A stretch of 64,000 nt of DNA from assembly GCA_027604705.1 (NCBI GenBank), contig JADHYV010000056.1:55960-119959 (forward strand). Reading direction: 5' to 3'. The position numbers and the translations under genes are program-made. How positions within the stretch are numbered: position 1 is the stretch's first letter; every line of letters begins with the position of its first letter. Positions 10,553 to 20,928 of the stretch are shown one piece after another. A model generated the notes under the pieces. The model saw only the letters and a program-made list of their open reading frames with translations. It ran no database searches and was not told the origin of the DNA. This stretch comes from Allomyces arbusculus (Eukaryota; Blastocladiomycota; Blastocladiomycetes; Blastocladiales; Blastocladiaceae).

Positions 10553-12148
10553 CTACTGCATTGCACGCGCCGACGACACCGCGCCCGCGTTCCGCGCCGC
10601 CATGTAGGCGACAAACGGATCCACCACGGCCTCGGGGGCCGACTTCTCGACGACCTTCTGCTGCGACTGCGACACGGCCATCTGCTTGCGCACCTGGTGG
10701 AACGCGCTGACCTGGGCCGCAAACTCGTCAAACAGGTACATCGTATCGACGGGCCCGCCGCGCGCCTCCGGGTGGAACTGCACCGACCGCCAGACGCCGC
10801 CGCCGCCGAGAATGCCCTCGTTCGACCCGTCGTTGGCGTTGCGGAAATACGCGGCCCAACCCTGCGGCATAACGCGGTCGTCGATCGCGTACCCGTGGTT
10901 CTGCGACGTAATCACGCACTTGGGCACTTTCGACGTCAGGTCGAGGCACGGCTGGTTATGCCCGCGGTTGCCAAACTGCAGCTTGTAGGTCTTGAGGCCG
11001 GCGGCCAGACCGAGCACGTGGTTGCCCATGCAAATCCCGAAGATCGGCGTCTTGGTATGGACCGGGCGCGCGGCCTGCGACTGGAGCACCTGGCGCAGCG
11101 ACGCGACGGCAGCGCCGAGCTGCATCGGGTCGCCGGGCCCGTTCGACAGGAACACGCCGTCGTACTGGTCGACGACCGTGTGCACGGGGAAGTCGTAGGG
11201 CAGGACCGTGACCTCGAGCCCCTGCGCGAGCAAGTGCCGCAGGATGTTGTACTTGAGCCCGAAATCCATGACGGCCACCTTCTTGGCGGCGCCGCGGTTA
11301 TACACGACGGGTGCGCGCACCGACACTTCCGCGACCAAGTTGGTCGCGTTCGGGTCCTCATACGCCAACGGCGCCGACCCGTTGACCGCGACGTGCCCGA
11401 GCTTGGCGCCGCCGTCGCGCAAATGCTGCACGAGCGCGCGCGTATCGACGCCCGAAATCAGCGGCACGCCCTGGGCCTTGCACCAGGCGCCGAGCGACAT
11501 GGCGGCCTCGCGGTGACTGTGCTGCCACGTGTAGGCCTGCACGACCACGGCACGCGCATGGATCCGGTCCGACTCGAACCGCGTCGGCAGGCCGTGCATG
11601 TCGTACTCGGGTTCAGGGACACCGTAGTTGCCCGCGAGCGGTTGCGTGAGGACGAGAATCTGGCCTGCGTACGACGGGTCCGTCAGCGACTCGGGGTACC
11701 CGACCATGCCCGTCGTGAAGACGACTTCGCCGCCGAGCGCGCGCGGCGCGCCGTAGCATTCGCCGTGGAACGTGACGCCATTTTGCAGGTGCAGCGCCGC
11801 AGGGACCGATGTTTCGGGGATCGGGCGCGCGCGAATGACCGGGGGAGCGGGCGCAAAGGCCGCGGCGAGCGGCGTGTTGGCCGAGAGCGTGCCGATCTTG
11901 GGCGCGGCGGCGGGAGCGGGCGGAGCAGGTGCCGAGAGGCGCGTGGTCGTGGTCGCGTTGGGGACGACGGTCGCGAGCGGGCGCACGAAGCGCGGGACGG
12001 TCAGGGCCTTGGTGGCGGCCGACGTGAGGACTGGGAAGCGCGGGGCAGGGAATCAGTGAGCAAGCGAGGCTAATCGGAAAAAGTGAACAGAAAAACGGTA
12101 TAAATACGTACGGCTATTCGCCTTGGTCTTGAGCGTGGAAGCGAACAT
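10553..12148 (-). CDS. CPA1: Carbamoyl-phosphate synthase, arginine-specific, small (glutaminase) chain
   Basis: Glutamine amidotransferase subunit that supplies ammonia to the large chain for carbamoyl phosphate in arginine synthesis. Two exons: 12112-12148 (12 codons plus one base) and 10553-12030, joined over an intron with a gtacgt donor; phase is kept, giving 504 residues. Residues 1-75 are rich in Ala/Ser/Thr/Arg and acid-free at the start (MFASTLKTKANS), a typical mitochondrial presequence. The CPSase small-chain N-domain follows (GECYGAPRALGGEVVFTTGM). The class I amidotransferase domain has the catalytic Cys at about 346 in FGICMGNHVLGLAAG, GNRGHNQP, and His432/Glu434 in QFHPEA. The separate subunit, presequence and GICMGN form match fungal arginine-pathway enzymes rather than the CAD fusion. 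A uORF at 12352-12441 probably controls its translation. Confidence 0.95.
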
Positions 12149-12351
12149 GGTGGTGATGGTGGTGGTTGGTGGTGGTGTGGGGTGGATGGATGAGAGCGGA
12201 GAGAGATGAAAGATGATCACAGTCCGGGCACAATCAGGAAAATCGGCGCGGCGAGATCGTCAAGGAGAAAGATGGAAAGAGATGGAGCGGAGGGGACAAA
12301 AAATGTCAACGAAATCGATGGATGGGCTGGACTTGGGTTGGGGCGAGCTGC

Positions 12352-12441
12352 TTAGCAGGTCTGCGCGGCAGTCTTCCAGACTTGGTCGCACAGGTAGTCG
12401 GCGGAGACGGTCTCTTGGTCGTGCACGTAAGAGAACGACAT
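12352..12441 (-). CDS. Upstream ORF encoding an arginine attenuator peptide (29 aa) for CPA1
   Basis: ATG at 12439-12441, stop TAA at 12352-12354, in the leader of the minus-strand CPA1 gene; 203 bases separate its stop from the CPA1 ATG. The peptide contains SADYLCDQVWK, matching the core of the known fungal arginine attenuator peptides (QDYLSDHLWR in Neurospora arg-2, QDYISDHIWK in yeast CPA1). In those species the nascent peptide stalls the ribosome at its own stop codon when arginine is high and lowers CPA1 translation. No other ATG occurs on this strand between 12149 and 12870, so a scanning ribosome would meet this start first and CPA1 second. Oddities: the tail after Trp-Lys is TAAQTC, so seven residues follow the Trp against five in the two model peptides, and the whole is 29 residues against 24-25. 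Confidence 0.85.
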   Translation of the reverse strand: MSFSYVHDQETVSADYLCDQVWKTAAQTC

Positions 12442-13211
12442 CCACAGCGCGGGTAAAGGCGAGGTGGAAGCGCGGCGAGGCGAGGGGTGTTGGACGACGG
12501 GGAGCGCGGGCGAGGTGGTGTGTCGGTCGCGGGCGCGGCGAGGTCCGAAGGAGCGGATTGGTTGGGTGGTGGGCGGGCTCGAGGGTGGACGAGCTGGCTT
12601 GCAGGCAGGCACTGCGGTGCTTGGAAGGTTGGCTGGCCGGACGACGGTGGTCGGGTCGGGTTGGGTGGGGAGAAGAAGAGACCGGCTGCAGGGGCCGGGC
12701 CGGCTTTTGAAGGACGGACGACGAACAAGGACGAGGCGGGGTTGGGTCGCGGTGCGTGCGGAGGGCGCGGTGGTGCCCCGACGAAAGGCCGTCCCAGCGC
12801 AGAAGCTGCACAGGTGGGAGTCGCGCAATGGCTGATTCGGCCTGATTTGGAAGCGCAGCGTGAATCACCGCATCACATGCGCCGGCACGACCGCGTCTCG
12901 CACCTGTCTCGCACGCTCGCCCACCGCGCGGCAAGCCCTGTCTGCGCCCGCTCGCACCCGCTCGCCTCATGCCGCTCATCGTTGTCGCTGTCGTCGCCCT
13001 GGCTTGCAGGCCCTCCAACTGACCTGTGACGCGGCTCAGGCCGCTCCATCACGGCAAGGACGTGCACGGCGCCTCCTCAGGCGGCATGCCGAACGCTCGA
13101 ATCCCAACACGAAATCCGCATCCGATTGCGCAAAGTCGACACTCCCGCCCTCCAGGATCCTCAATCCCCTCATCAGTTCCCAAGTGCCGCCAGTACACGT
13201 CGTCCCGGCCC
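12442..13211. other. CPA1 upstream region and 3' flank of the chitin deacetylase
   Basis: Very GC-rich, purine-skewed DNA. Long frames exist on both strands (one of about 250 codons on the minus strand), but they are proline/arginine/serine-rich, overlap each other and have no recognisable domain. I treat them as composition artefacts. The CPA1 transcript start should lie here. Confidence 0.55.
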
Positions 13212-14915
13212 CTACCACCCGACGAGCCCCACCGCGACCGCCGCGCCCAGTCCCATTAGCGTCCACCGCGGCGGCGCGGCCCCGAGGACGACCCCACTCA
13301 CATCTGCTGCGCCCGGCGGGTTCACCAACTTCTGCACGGGCGCCGGCTCGAGCGACCGCACGGCGCCGTACACGTCCACGCCCGTGCGCCCATACAGGCA
13401 GTTATCGAGCGTCGTCAGCTGGAACCCTTTGGTCGTAAAGAAATCCATGACCGTCGGCACCATTTCCACGGTCCCGGCCACGAGATCGTGCCCGAGGTGA
13501 ATCAGGTGCGGGCGGCCCGGGTTCTCTTGCATGTATTCCTGCAGCCAGTGCAACACCGAGCTCGGGTCGTTCGGGTAGTCGTAGTCGAACGTGTCGATGT
13601 TCCACATGACAGCTACCAATGGATTGAGGGTGAGTCCGGTGAGACACGGTGTGGAACGCGTGAGAAAGTAAGAGGGCAGGAGAGAGCGGGAGGCCGCACC
13701 TTCTTGGCTGTAGTTGCGCATCGTGTCGAGAATGTCGGCCGTGACCGACCCATACGGCGGCCGCATGAACCGCGGCTTGAACCCGAGTGCTACCACGGTG
13801 TCGGCAAGAGGTGAGTTCCACTCGCCGCTGATTCAAATCGAGACTGCTAGTCTCAAGTGTACCCAAGTAAAACGACTGATCCACTGTCGCAATATCATCG
13901 AGAATCGCCGCCATCGGCTGCCGTGACATGTTGAAGTGCGCGTACCTAGGCACCGCTCCGTCTGTCAATCTCCGAGCCCTCCTACCCACCCAACGCGATA
14001 CACAGCGATAAAGTACGTGTGGCTCGCCAAAATATGGCCCTGCCGCACCTGCGCCAGGGCAATCGACGGGTACAGGTCGACGTTACTGCCGACGACGAAA
14101 AAGGACGCCGTCGCGTTGCGCGCGCGCAGCAGGTCGAGCAATCGCGGGGTCGCCTTGCTCGGGCCGTCGTCGAACGTTAGGACATAGTACCGTTGCAGCG
14201 GGCTCAGCGCCGGGCACGTCGACCGCAGCTGCGTTTCGGCCATGCGCACGCCGTCGGACGCGTAGGCGCAGTCGTAAGGGCAGTTCCAGAGCTCGCCAAC
14301 TAAATTGGGTGGGCGTGGGAGGAGAAAAGGTTCGAGCGAGGTACGTGGAGAGAAGGTGCGGGCGCGGGCGAAGAGGTGGAGTACCTTCACTACACGATCG
14401 GAAGCGCGGGGATGGTGAGAGATCGCAACAACCAGGATCACGACAGCGAGGCCATTCCGTACCAGAACCCGTTCCCGCACATCGGCTGAATCGTCGTCTG
14501 GATCGAGCACGGCGAATTCGAGGAGATCGTGCATGGCACATTCACGTGGCCCGTCGTGCACCCGCGCGCCGCCGCATTTGGGGTCGACTCGCAATACAGC
14601 AGCTTGTGGTAGTTGCACACATTGGGATCTACATTCACCAGCTCCACGGCGTCAGGGTGCACCGATCAGCGACGGCGCGGGAGCGGGCAGTCTCAACGGA
14701 CCATTCGACGGGTAGCACAGCTCCGACTTCCACGTCGACACTTGGCACACTTGCGTGCAGTCAACTGGCGTCGATGACGGGGCCGGGGCCGACGTGGTCG
14801 TTTGTGCGGCGACGCCGCGTGTCAGCAGGCAAACCGATACGGCCGCGACGACAAGAACGCGCGCGAGTAGCCTGGCTGGCAGGCCGCGCGGGCGGGGTGG
14901 CGGCGCAGAGGTCAT
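13212..14915 (-). CDS. GPI-anchored polysaccharide (chitin) deacetylase, about six exons
   Basis: Carbohydrate esterase family 4 enzyme that removes acetyl groups from chitin in the cell wall. Start ATG at 14913-14915, with signal peptide (LLARVLVVAAVSVCLLTRGV then VAAQ). A Cys-rich N-terminal part leads to the NodB-like domain with all five motifs: TFDDGPS, SHTYAH (metal-binding His pair), RPPYGS, DTFDYDY and LIHLGHD. Exons inferred: 14018-14301, 13863-13945, 13700-13789 and 13212-13612 have clean donor/acceptor sites with matching phase. The two upstream exons are less certain: the join near 14640-14705 needs either a small intron or a one-base correction. The C-terminus ends in a hydrophobic stretch (LMGLGAAVAVGLVGW) after a small-residue region, the usual GPI signal. 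Divergent from the CENP-A gene. Chitin is the likeliest substrate but is not proven. Confidence 0.88.
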
Positions 14916-15543
14916 GGTGGAGAGGGTCCGGCGGCCGATCCACGATGGACGAGAAGGGTGCGAGTCGAGGACGGTGCCGGTGAAGGGACGGATCGGCGGT
15001 CTATGTCGTTCGTCTGCTTGGAAGAACGGTTGTTGCTTGATGAAAGACGGTGGCAGGTCGGTAGAAGATGCCCTGCGGGCAGTTGCAGCAGCGGGATCTA
15101 GATCGGGGTTGGCGGGGGATGCGGGGAGGTCGCGCAGGCGCGGCACAAGAGCAAACGGGGGTCTGAGACGGTTGGAAAATCACCAACCGTCTCGCAGTGT
15201 CTCCCGCCTTGACACGTGCAGCCACCAGGAATGCACGTCCTTGGTCTAGCTCCACCTCCAGGCAGGCGAGGTCGTCTCGGAGCGGCTCCAGTCTCGTTGC
15301 CGATGACAGCAGCAGCGGCACGACGCAATTACACTTTGCGACCGTCTTGCTCAACGTTGCACCTTGGATCAAGCTGCACGACCCTCGCAAGCTGCACGCC
15401 CGACTTGTGTCCCCCATCAGGACTCTCGTCACGTTCGAACCGCCTCGACGCCCGACGCTTTCGAGCATTGCTGCCCCAGCCCAGCTCGCTGCAAGCCGCC
15501 TACGACCGCACTGTTCTCTTGACCCTGGATCACGACATTGGCT
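14916..15543. promoter_or_regulatory. Shared divergent upstream region of chitin deacetylase and CENP-A
   Basis: A 628-base gap between two divergently transcribed genes, so it must hold both promoters. Open frames in it are short and overlap. No TATA box or factor site could be assigned with confidence. Confidence 0.5.
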
Positions 15544-16356
15544 ATGGCGCGCACGACCAAGCCTAAGGGCATGGCCCCACGCATTCGGCCCACCGGTGCC
15601 GCTGCCGCCGCGGCCTCGCAGCCGTCAACGCAGCCATCGACGGCGGCGTCGACCCCGTCTAAGACGGTGCCGGCAGCCAAGCGGTCGCTCGACACGACTG
15701 CGAAAAAGAAGAAGACAAGCGGTGAGTAGAGTTCCCCGTCCTCGATTGATGCCACCACGCAATTTGGCAACTGACGCTGGTCGTGTGTTGGGACAGAGGA
15801 GGCGCCGCCGACGCCCAAGAGGAAACGGTACCGGCCCGGGACCGTGGCGCTGCGCGAGATTCGCCGGTACCAGAAGACGTACGACGTCTTGCTGCGCAAG
15901 GCGCCGTTTGCGCGTGTGGTACGGTTCGAAATGCATTGTGGGGGTGGAGTCGGGGTGAGGGACTGACGGGAGTGTGTTGGTAGGTGCGCGATATCGCCCA
16001 GAACTACACGTACCTCGACGAGGACGGCAGCGAAGTGTCGTTCCGGTGGCAGTCATCGGCGCTCATGGCGCTGCAGGTGCGTCAATATGTGTGTTTTCAT
16101 GCGAGGACCGCAATGCTCACGATGCACGCGCGCATACGTAGGAAGCATCCGAGGCGTACCTGGTGGGACTGTTCGAGGACACGTACGTTGATGTCGACCT
16201 CCTCGTGTAGTCTCCGCCGCTATCGACTCACTGCTCGCGCTGGTCTCACCCGCATTCAGGAACCTGCTTGCGATCCATGCCAAGCGTGTCACAATCATGG
16301 CCAAGGACATGCAGCTCGCGCGACGCATTCGCGGGTTGCGGGACAACTTCAATTAG
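15544..16356 (+). CDS. CSE4: Centromeric histone H3 variant (CENP-A/Cse4/CenH3)
   Basis: Replaces H3 in centromeric nucleosomes and marks the kinetochore site. Five exons: 15544-15721, 15797-15918, 15984-16076, 16142-16182 and 16260-16356; all junctions are GT-AG and in phase, giving 176 residues. The tail of ~75 residues starts ARTTKPKG and is Pro/Ala/Ser-rich; it lacks the H3 K9/K14/K27 contexts. The fold begins at [20 protein letters not shown] (alpha N), then PFARVVRDIAQ (alpha 1), [20 protein letters not shown] (alpha 2) and [20 protein letters not shown] (alpha 3). The RWQS tryptophan and [10 protein letters not shown] are CENP-A/Cse4-like; H3 has FQS there. Loop 1 has about 15 residues between AQ and WQS against 7 in H3, with an acidic run LDEDGSE. 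Only one H3-type gene is seen here. Confidence 0.93.
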
Positions 16357-16575
16357 ATCCCTTCTCTCTTGCCCGGTCTCTGTTGGTTTCGGTATTGGTT
16401 TTGGTTCCACCGGTTTCAGTTTCGTTTTCCTTCGCACCCCGTCGTTCCATCCCCTCTGTCTCTATTTATTTGGTCCGCCCGTCTCTCCCGCCCTTGTGTC
16501 CCTCTCCTCCCCTCCTTCCCCACCCCACTGCGCGTCCAAGCAGCAACAGCATTACATTTCGTCTCCCCTACTCCC

Positions 16576-17118
16576 CTACGCATCCACAAACCGCGCGACT
16601 CCATCCACGACGCGATGCACCGCGCGCGCCCCGACCCGCGTCCACGCACGCGTGCGTGCCGTACCCCAAAGAAGTATCACCACCAGGATCCGGCGTACTC
16701 GCGCGAGCCAAATGAAGCGCGCGAGCGCCATCGCCTGCGCGCCCAGCACGCGCGAGACGGTCTTGGCCAGCCATGCGCGCCAGTGCGCCCACGACGTGTG
16801 CCGCTTGACGAGCGCCTTGAGCTGCGCCTTGGGCGTCGCGTTTATCGCAGGGGGTGCAGGTGGGGACGTGGCGGCCTCGACGGCCGCGAGTCGGTCGGAG
16901 AGCGCGGCGACGGCGGCTTCGAGCGAGCAGAGTTGACGCTGGACGTCGGTCAGGGCGGTGGTGACGGCGTCGGCGTCGCACGTGGGGGTCGCGGGCGAGC
17001 CCGTGAACGCGTCGCTGGCGGGGATAACATCGAACGGCGCGTCGGGCGGGGATGGTGACCGCGGCCGGGCCGGCAGACAGCAGGGACTGGTGGTTGCTGG
17101 GTCGGATTCGTGCGCCAT
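16576..17118 (-). CDS. Small coiled-coil protein with a C-terminal membrane segment, 180 aa
   Basis: ATG at 17116-17118. Residues 1-45 are Pro/Ser-rich. Residues ~48-68 form a heptad-like helix (VTTALTDVQRQLCSLEAAVA), continuing as ALSDRLAAVEAA. After a proline linker the C-terminal half is basic and Trp/Ala/Val-rich, with the hydrophobic stretch IWLARVRRILVVILLWGTA. This layout, a coiled coil plus a C-proximal membrane or amphipathic helix, would fit a tail-anchored or organelle-surface protein, but I recognise no family. It converges on the CENP-A 3' end (219 bases apart). High GC makes accidental long frames common here, so it could be spurious. Confidence 0.4.
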   Translation of the reverse strand: MAHESDPATTSPCCLPARPRSPSPPDAPFDVIPASDAFTGSPATPTCDADAVTTALTDVQRQLCSLEAAVAALSDRLAAVEAATSPPAPPAINATPKAQLKALVKRHTSWAHWRAWLAKTVSRVLGAQAMALARFIWLARVRRILVVILLWGTARTRAWTRVGARAVHRVVDGVARFVDA

Positions 17119-18448
17119 GATCGGATCAGTTCGAGCTCAGGCGCGATCGTCGCTTGCGAACTCGGAGAACAGTTGCACGGCAGATCATCGCGCCCGTTGG
17201 TGCAGCGATAATGCTGATGCTGTTGCCCATTCAACCGTGAGCTCGGGAGTCGGGAAGTCGCGCGGTCAGGCAGGTTCGGCCCGGTCAAGACGAGCCGCGA
17301 CAGAACGATGTGAACGATGCAAGTGCCACGTGCTCAAGGTGAGTGAGCGTCGCTGTCGCTCGACGGCGTGTGGGCCATGGCCCACGCGACAGGGCGGTGC
17401 TAACTTGCGGCAGTCACCGCGGCACGACGCGGCAGGATGGTGAGCAGCATGCTGGCGCGGTCTCGGCTCGCCATGGCGCCTGGCTCGCGCTCATCGTCAG
17501 CGCTGACGTGAACGACCCTCGATTTGGCGACGACGACGACGACGACGGTGATCCACGCGCTTCACGCTTCACGTCGCAACCCAAAGCCAAGAGCGAGCCT
17601 CGAGCATGAGCGCGCTGCACGTGTGAACGCGCTCAACCAACGTGCGGAAAACAGACTGGTGGGAAGCCCGGAGCGGCGGGAGTGGCGCGCACGGCTGGAA
17701 GGGGACGATGGTGTGCGGGCCGAAAAATGCGCAATCCCACGGTCGTTTCGAGCTCGTCCAACAAGGCGCGCGCGCCCAAGCAACAAGCAACAATCCCATT
17801 TCCGCGTGGCGAAACGCGGGTGCGGGGTTGGCATGGGAACGGCCTTCGAGCAACGGCGTTGCTGGGCGACGGGGGTGACGTGAAGTGGCCGTGATCGCGA
17901 TCTCCCTTCTGCCCGCTCGCGCTCAAGCTGTCGCCCGGGTCCGCCCATCCAACGACGACGCCCTTCCTCTTCGCGCGCATTGTGTCGACTGCTCGACGAT
18001 CTCGCCGACGCCAGGCCGTTCACAAGCAAGGCACGACGCGTCTCGCGGTTCAGTGCGTGCATGCCGCTTCTTCCTCTCTCGCGCGCGCCCCGCTCGCCCT
18101 CCTGGCCTCTCCTGACCCGCTTCTCGCTCTTCCGTGTCTCCAGGAACGGACCATCCAACACCGACCAACGACGCTCGCAAGCAACGCCACGCGCATCGGT
18201 CCCCGTCCAGCTCGTGTGTGCTCCACGGGCCCGACGATCCACAACCCGCCGAACCCGTTCTCGCTTTCGTGCCGGCCTCGTACCAATTCGTCGCGTGCGC
18301 CGGGACCACGATTCGTGTCGTGGACGGACGCTGTTCAACGGCACCAACGCAAACCAAGCTGGTCGTTATTTCGACCGCGTTCCCACCGTCCCCGCAAGCT
18401 TTCCACCACCTTACCGTCATCACCTCCCTCTCCGGCGTCGCTCGCACC
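17119..18448. other. Intergenic GC-rich region, no gene seen
   Basis: About 1.3 kb upstream of both the coiled-coil ORF (-) and the RRM gene (+). Frames of up to ~260 codons on both strands are Arg/Ser/Ala-rich shadows. A (gac)n run at about 17528-17548 is a microsatellite. Confidence 0.5.
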
Positions 18449-20627
18449 ATGATGCGCTCCCCGTCCCGCACGCGCCCGTCGCGATGGGACGACCCGCACC
18501 CAGCTTCGCACCCGACATCGCCGCGGCCAGCGACCAGCGACCACCCGCTTCACCGCGAAGACCGCGACTGGCCTGTGCCCTCGATAAAGCCCCTCGGGAG
18601 CCCGGACGACTCGGTCCACGCACGCGTGCGCGCTCCGCGCGACCGGGATCGTGATCGCGACCGTGAACGGGACCACGAGCGCGACCGAAACCGCGAACGT
18701 GAACGTGATGATCGGGACCGGGATCGCCGCGACCGCGCGCGCGACCGCGAGCAGGAACGGCACGCACATCATGTCGCACCGATCGCGGCCGCACCGGGCC
18801 CGCTCCTGAAACGCATGCTCGACGAGACGCGCGGGCCGGCAGGGGCGCCCGGGTCGAGGCGGTCGTCGCGGTCGCGGTCCCCGCGGCAGCGGTACCACCA
18901 CGAGCGCAGGGAAAGTCACCCGTCATCGGTGCGGAGTAGTGATGGCGGGAGCGACCGCCGCCCGATCCGGCTCTTTGCGACGGATTCGCTCGAGCAAGTC
19001 CCGCCGCCACCTCCGCCGCCGCCATTGCCGTCCGTGCACCGCGACGTCCCACCGCCTGTGACAATGGGCGCGCTCGAGACGCCCGTGTCCCCGAAAGCTG
19101 ATACCCTCGCGCGCGTCGATTCGGGCTTACCGGGCATGACGCCGTCCGGATCCTCGATGCCGTTGCCCCCCGCCGACGCATCGTGCGGGTTTCCGACGAG
19201 CCCCGCCATCGAGCCCGCCGCGATCCGCGCGGTGCCGATGCCTGCAGCGCACTCGGCCCTGCGCGAACTCATGGCCCTGCTCGCCGACGAAGTTCAGCTC
19301 GCCGGCCCGTTACTCGAGATCGCACGCGAAAGCCGCCGCGCGCTCGACGGCGGAGCCCCTCGGTCGCCAACGCGGTGCGCGCTCGCATCTGGGCGTGCGG
19401 CATCGCTGTCGGCCGCGGGCGCTGCGGCCATGTTCGCATCGGCCGCGTCCGCTGCCGCGGTCTCGACGGCCGTCGCGCCCTCGAAGCCCACGCCGCGGTC
19501 CCCGCCATCGGGTCCCGGCGTGCCGAACCTGACATCCGAATCGGGCCGCGTCACAGTCGTGCCGATCGAACACGTCTACCTCTCGCGGCTGCCGCCGTAC
19601 ATGCCGCTGCGCATCCTGCGCGACCGGTGCGGTCGATTCGGGCCAATTGATGCGATCAAGCGCGGTTTCGATCGAGCCCGCGGCACCGAGGCCGATCACT
19701 GTTATGTCAAGTTCAAGACGCACGCGGCCGCGGCCGCGGCGCTGGATTTGGGCACCTGGCATGTCGCCGGGCAGGCAATTCGCGTGAGCGCGTGTGCGGC
19801 AATCCCGTTGAATGCAAATGGCACGCCGCCCGCGAGTTTGTTCTTGGCAAATGTGCCGGAGGTGAACCGCGACGAGATCAAGGCCTACATGGAGCGGTTT
19901 GGTGAGGTCACGATGACCGATTTCTTGCTGGATCGCGGGTACGCACGCATTTGCTTTCGTGGTTCCCACACCCCGCGTCCCTGTCCCTGACCTCCCGTTT
20001 CTTGCACCTCACAGCATGGTCTTCATCCACTTCGCCCGCGCCGAAGACGCCGTCCGCGCACACTCGCTCCTGCAAGGCCTGACGATCCACGGCCACTACG
20101 TGCGCGTAGAACTCGCCAACCCACCGAGCGACCGCGGATTCGACGGCCCGTCCTCTGCCACCGCCGCGGGCGGCGGCGTGTTTAGATCTGGATTTGGCCC
20201 GGCCGGATTCGGCGCACGCCGGATGCAGTTCCAGATCGGCGCGTACCCGGGCGCTCCGGCGGCGATGTCGACGCGCGCGCACATCAACCCAGCGCGGTTC
20301 GCCGACTTGCAGACGCCGCAGGCGCAGTCGCAGTCGCGGTTCGCGGATATTGTCCCGCTCGGTCAGTCTCCGCCGCCCTCGGCCGCACAGCAGTTCTTTG
20401 CGGGAATGGGTGGCGCGGGCGCTGGTGCTGGCAGTGCAGGGCTCTGGGACGAGTTTTACGGTGCCGGGATGGGGATGGGGATGGGGATGGGGATGGATCC
20501 GTACGGCGCGGCCGCGTACCAAGGTGTGGCGGCGGGGAACGGCGGTGCCGGAAAGGGGTGGATGGGAGGCGCAAGTCAAGGCGGCGACGACATGATGGTC
20601 GAGGTCGACTACTACGACTATGAGTGA
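18449..20627 (+). CDS. Two-RRM RNA-binding protein with an Arg/Asp-Arg/Glu-rich N-terminus, 700 aa
   Basis: Probable pre-mRNA binding or splicing-related protein. Two exons, 18449-19938 and 20015-20627 (gtacgc donor, cacctcacag acceptor, phase kept). Residues ~1-180 contain long RD/RE/RS runs (for example DRDRDRERDHERDRNRERE), like SR-type and spliceosome-associated proteins. A central Pro/Ala-rich part follows. RRM 1 is at about residues 374-450 with RNP2 HVYLSRLPPY and RNP1-like ADHCYVKFKT. RRM 2 begins SLFLANVPEV and, across the intron, has MVFIHFARAEDAVRAHSLLQ as its RNP1 region, then GHYVRVELANPP. The C-terminus is Gly/Met/Gln-rich with a (GM)n repeat. The intron falls inside RRM 2, which supports the splice call. 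Exact orthology is unknown. The ATG follows a long upstream open frame, so the start could lie further 5'. Confidence 0.82.
20466..20499 (+). repeat. ggggat hexamer microsatellite within the RRM gene
   Basis: About five copies of the unit gggatg/ggggat encode alternating Gly-Met near the C-terminus. Hexamer length keeps the frame if copies are gained or lost. Confidence 0.8.
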
Positions 20628-20928
20628 CCGCGGTGACCGGCCGGTGCAACGGCGACAACGACAGATTCCCCTCCTTCATCTCATTTTCATTTCACGCTCT
20701 CGAAAATCGTTTGATCCTCTGTTCTTCTTTTCCGTTCTTCGTTTGGCATTGGCTCGGCTCGCAGCACCCATCGAACGACCTGGCTCGCGCAGCGCTCGAT
20801 TACTGACACGAATACCGTTTTTCAATTTTCAGTCATCTCTTTTCCGCTGGTTGTTGATGGCATTTGCTCCTGGGTTGGCTCATTGATTGTTCAATACACG
20901 TTGCATTTCCATTCCCTCCGAACCACAA
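20628..20928. other. Convergent 3' flanks, no gene seen
   Basis: Gap of 301 bases between the stops of the RRM gene (+) and the TAPT1 homologue (-). It contains T-rich stretches compatible with 3' ends; nothing else is seen. Confidence 0.6.

Noticed and set aside
10256-12073. 605-codon plus-strand ORF
   Set aside because: Antisense shadow of CPA1; Arg/His-rich composition typical of a GC-rich reverse frame.
12260-13018. 252-codon minus-strand ORF upstream of CPA1
   Set aside because: Pro/Ser/Arg-rich, overlapped by long frames on both strands and no domain; it is a GC-composition artefact. The real coding element is the small uORF in another frame.
17528-17548. (gac)n run as a coding Asp repeat
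   Set aside because: Not inside a supported gene; an ordinary microsatellite.
17562-18347. 261-codon minus-strand ORF
   Set aside because: Arg-rich low complexity, overlapping other shadow frames, with no recognisable motif.
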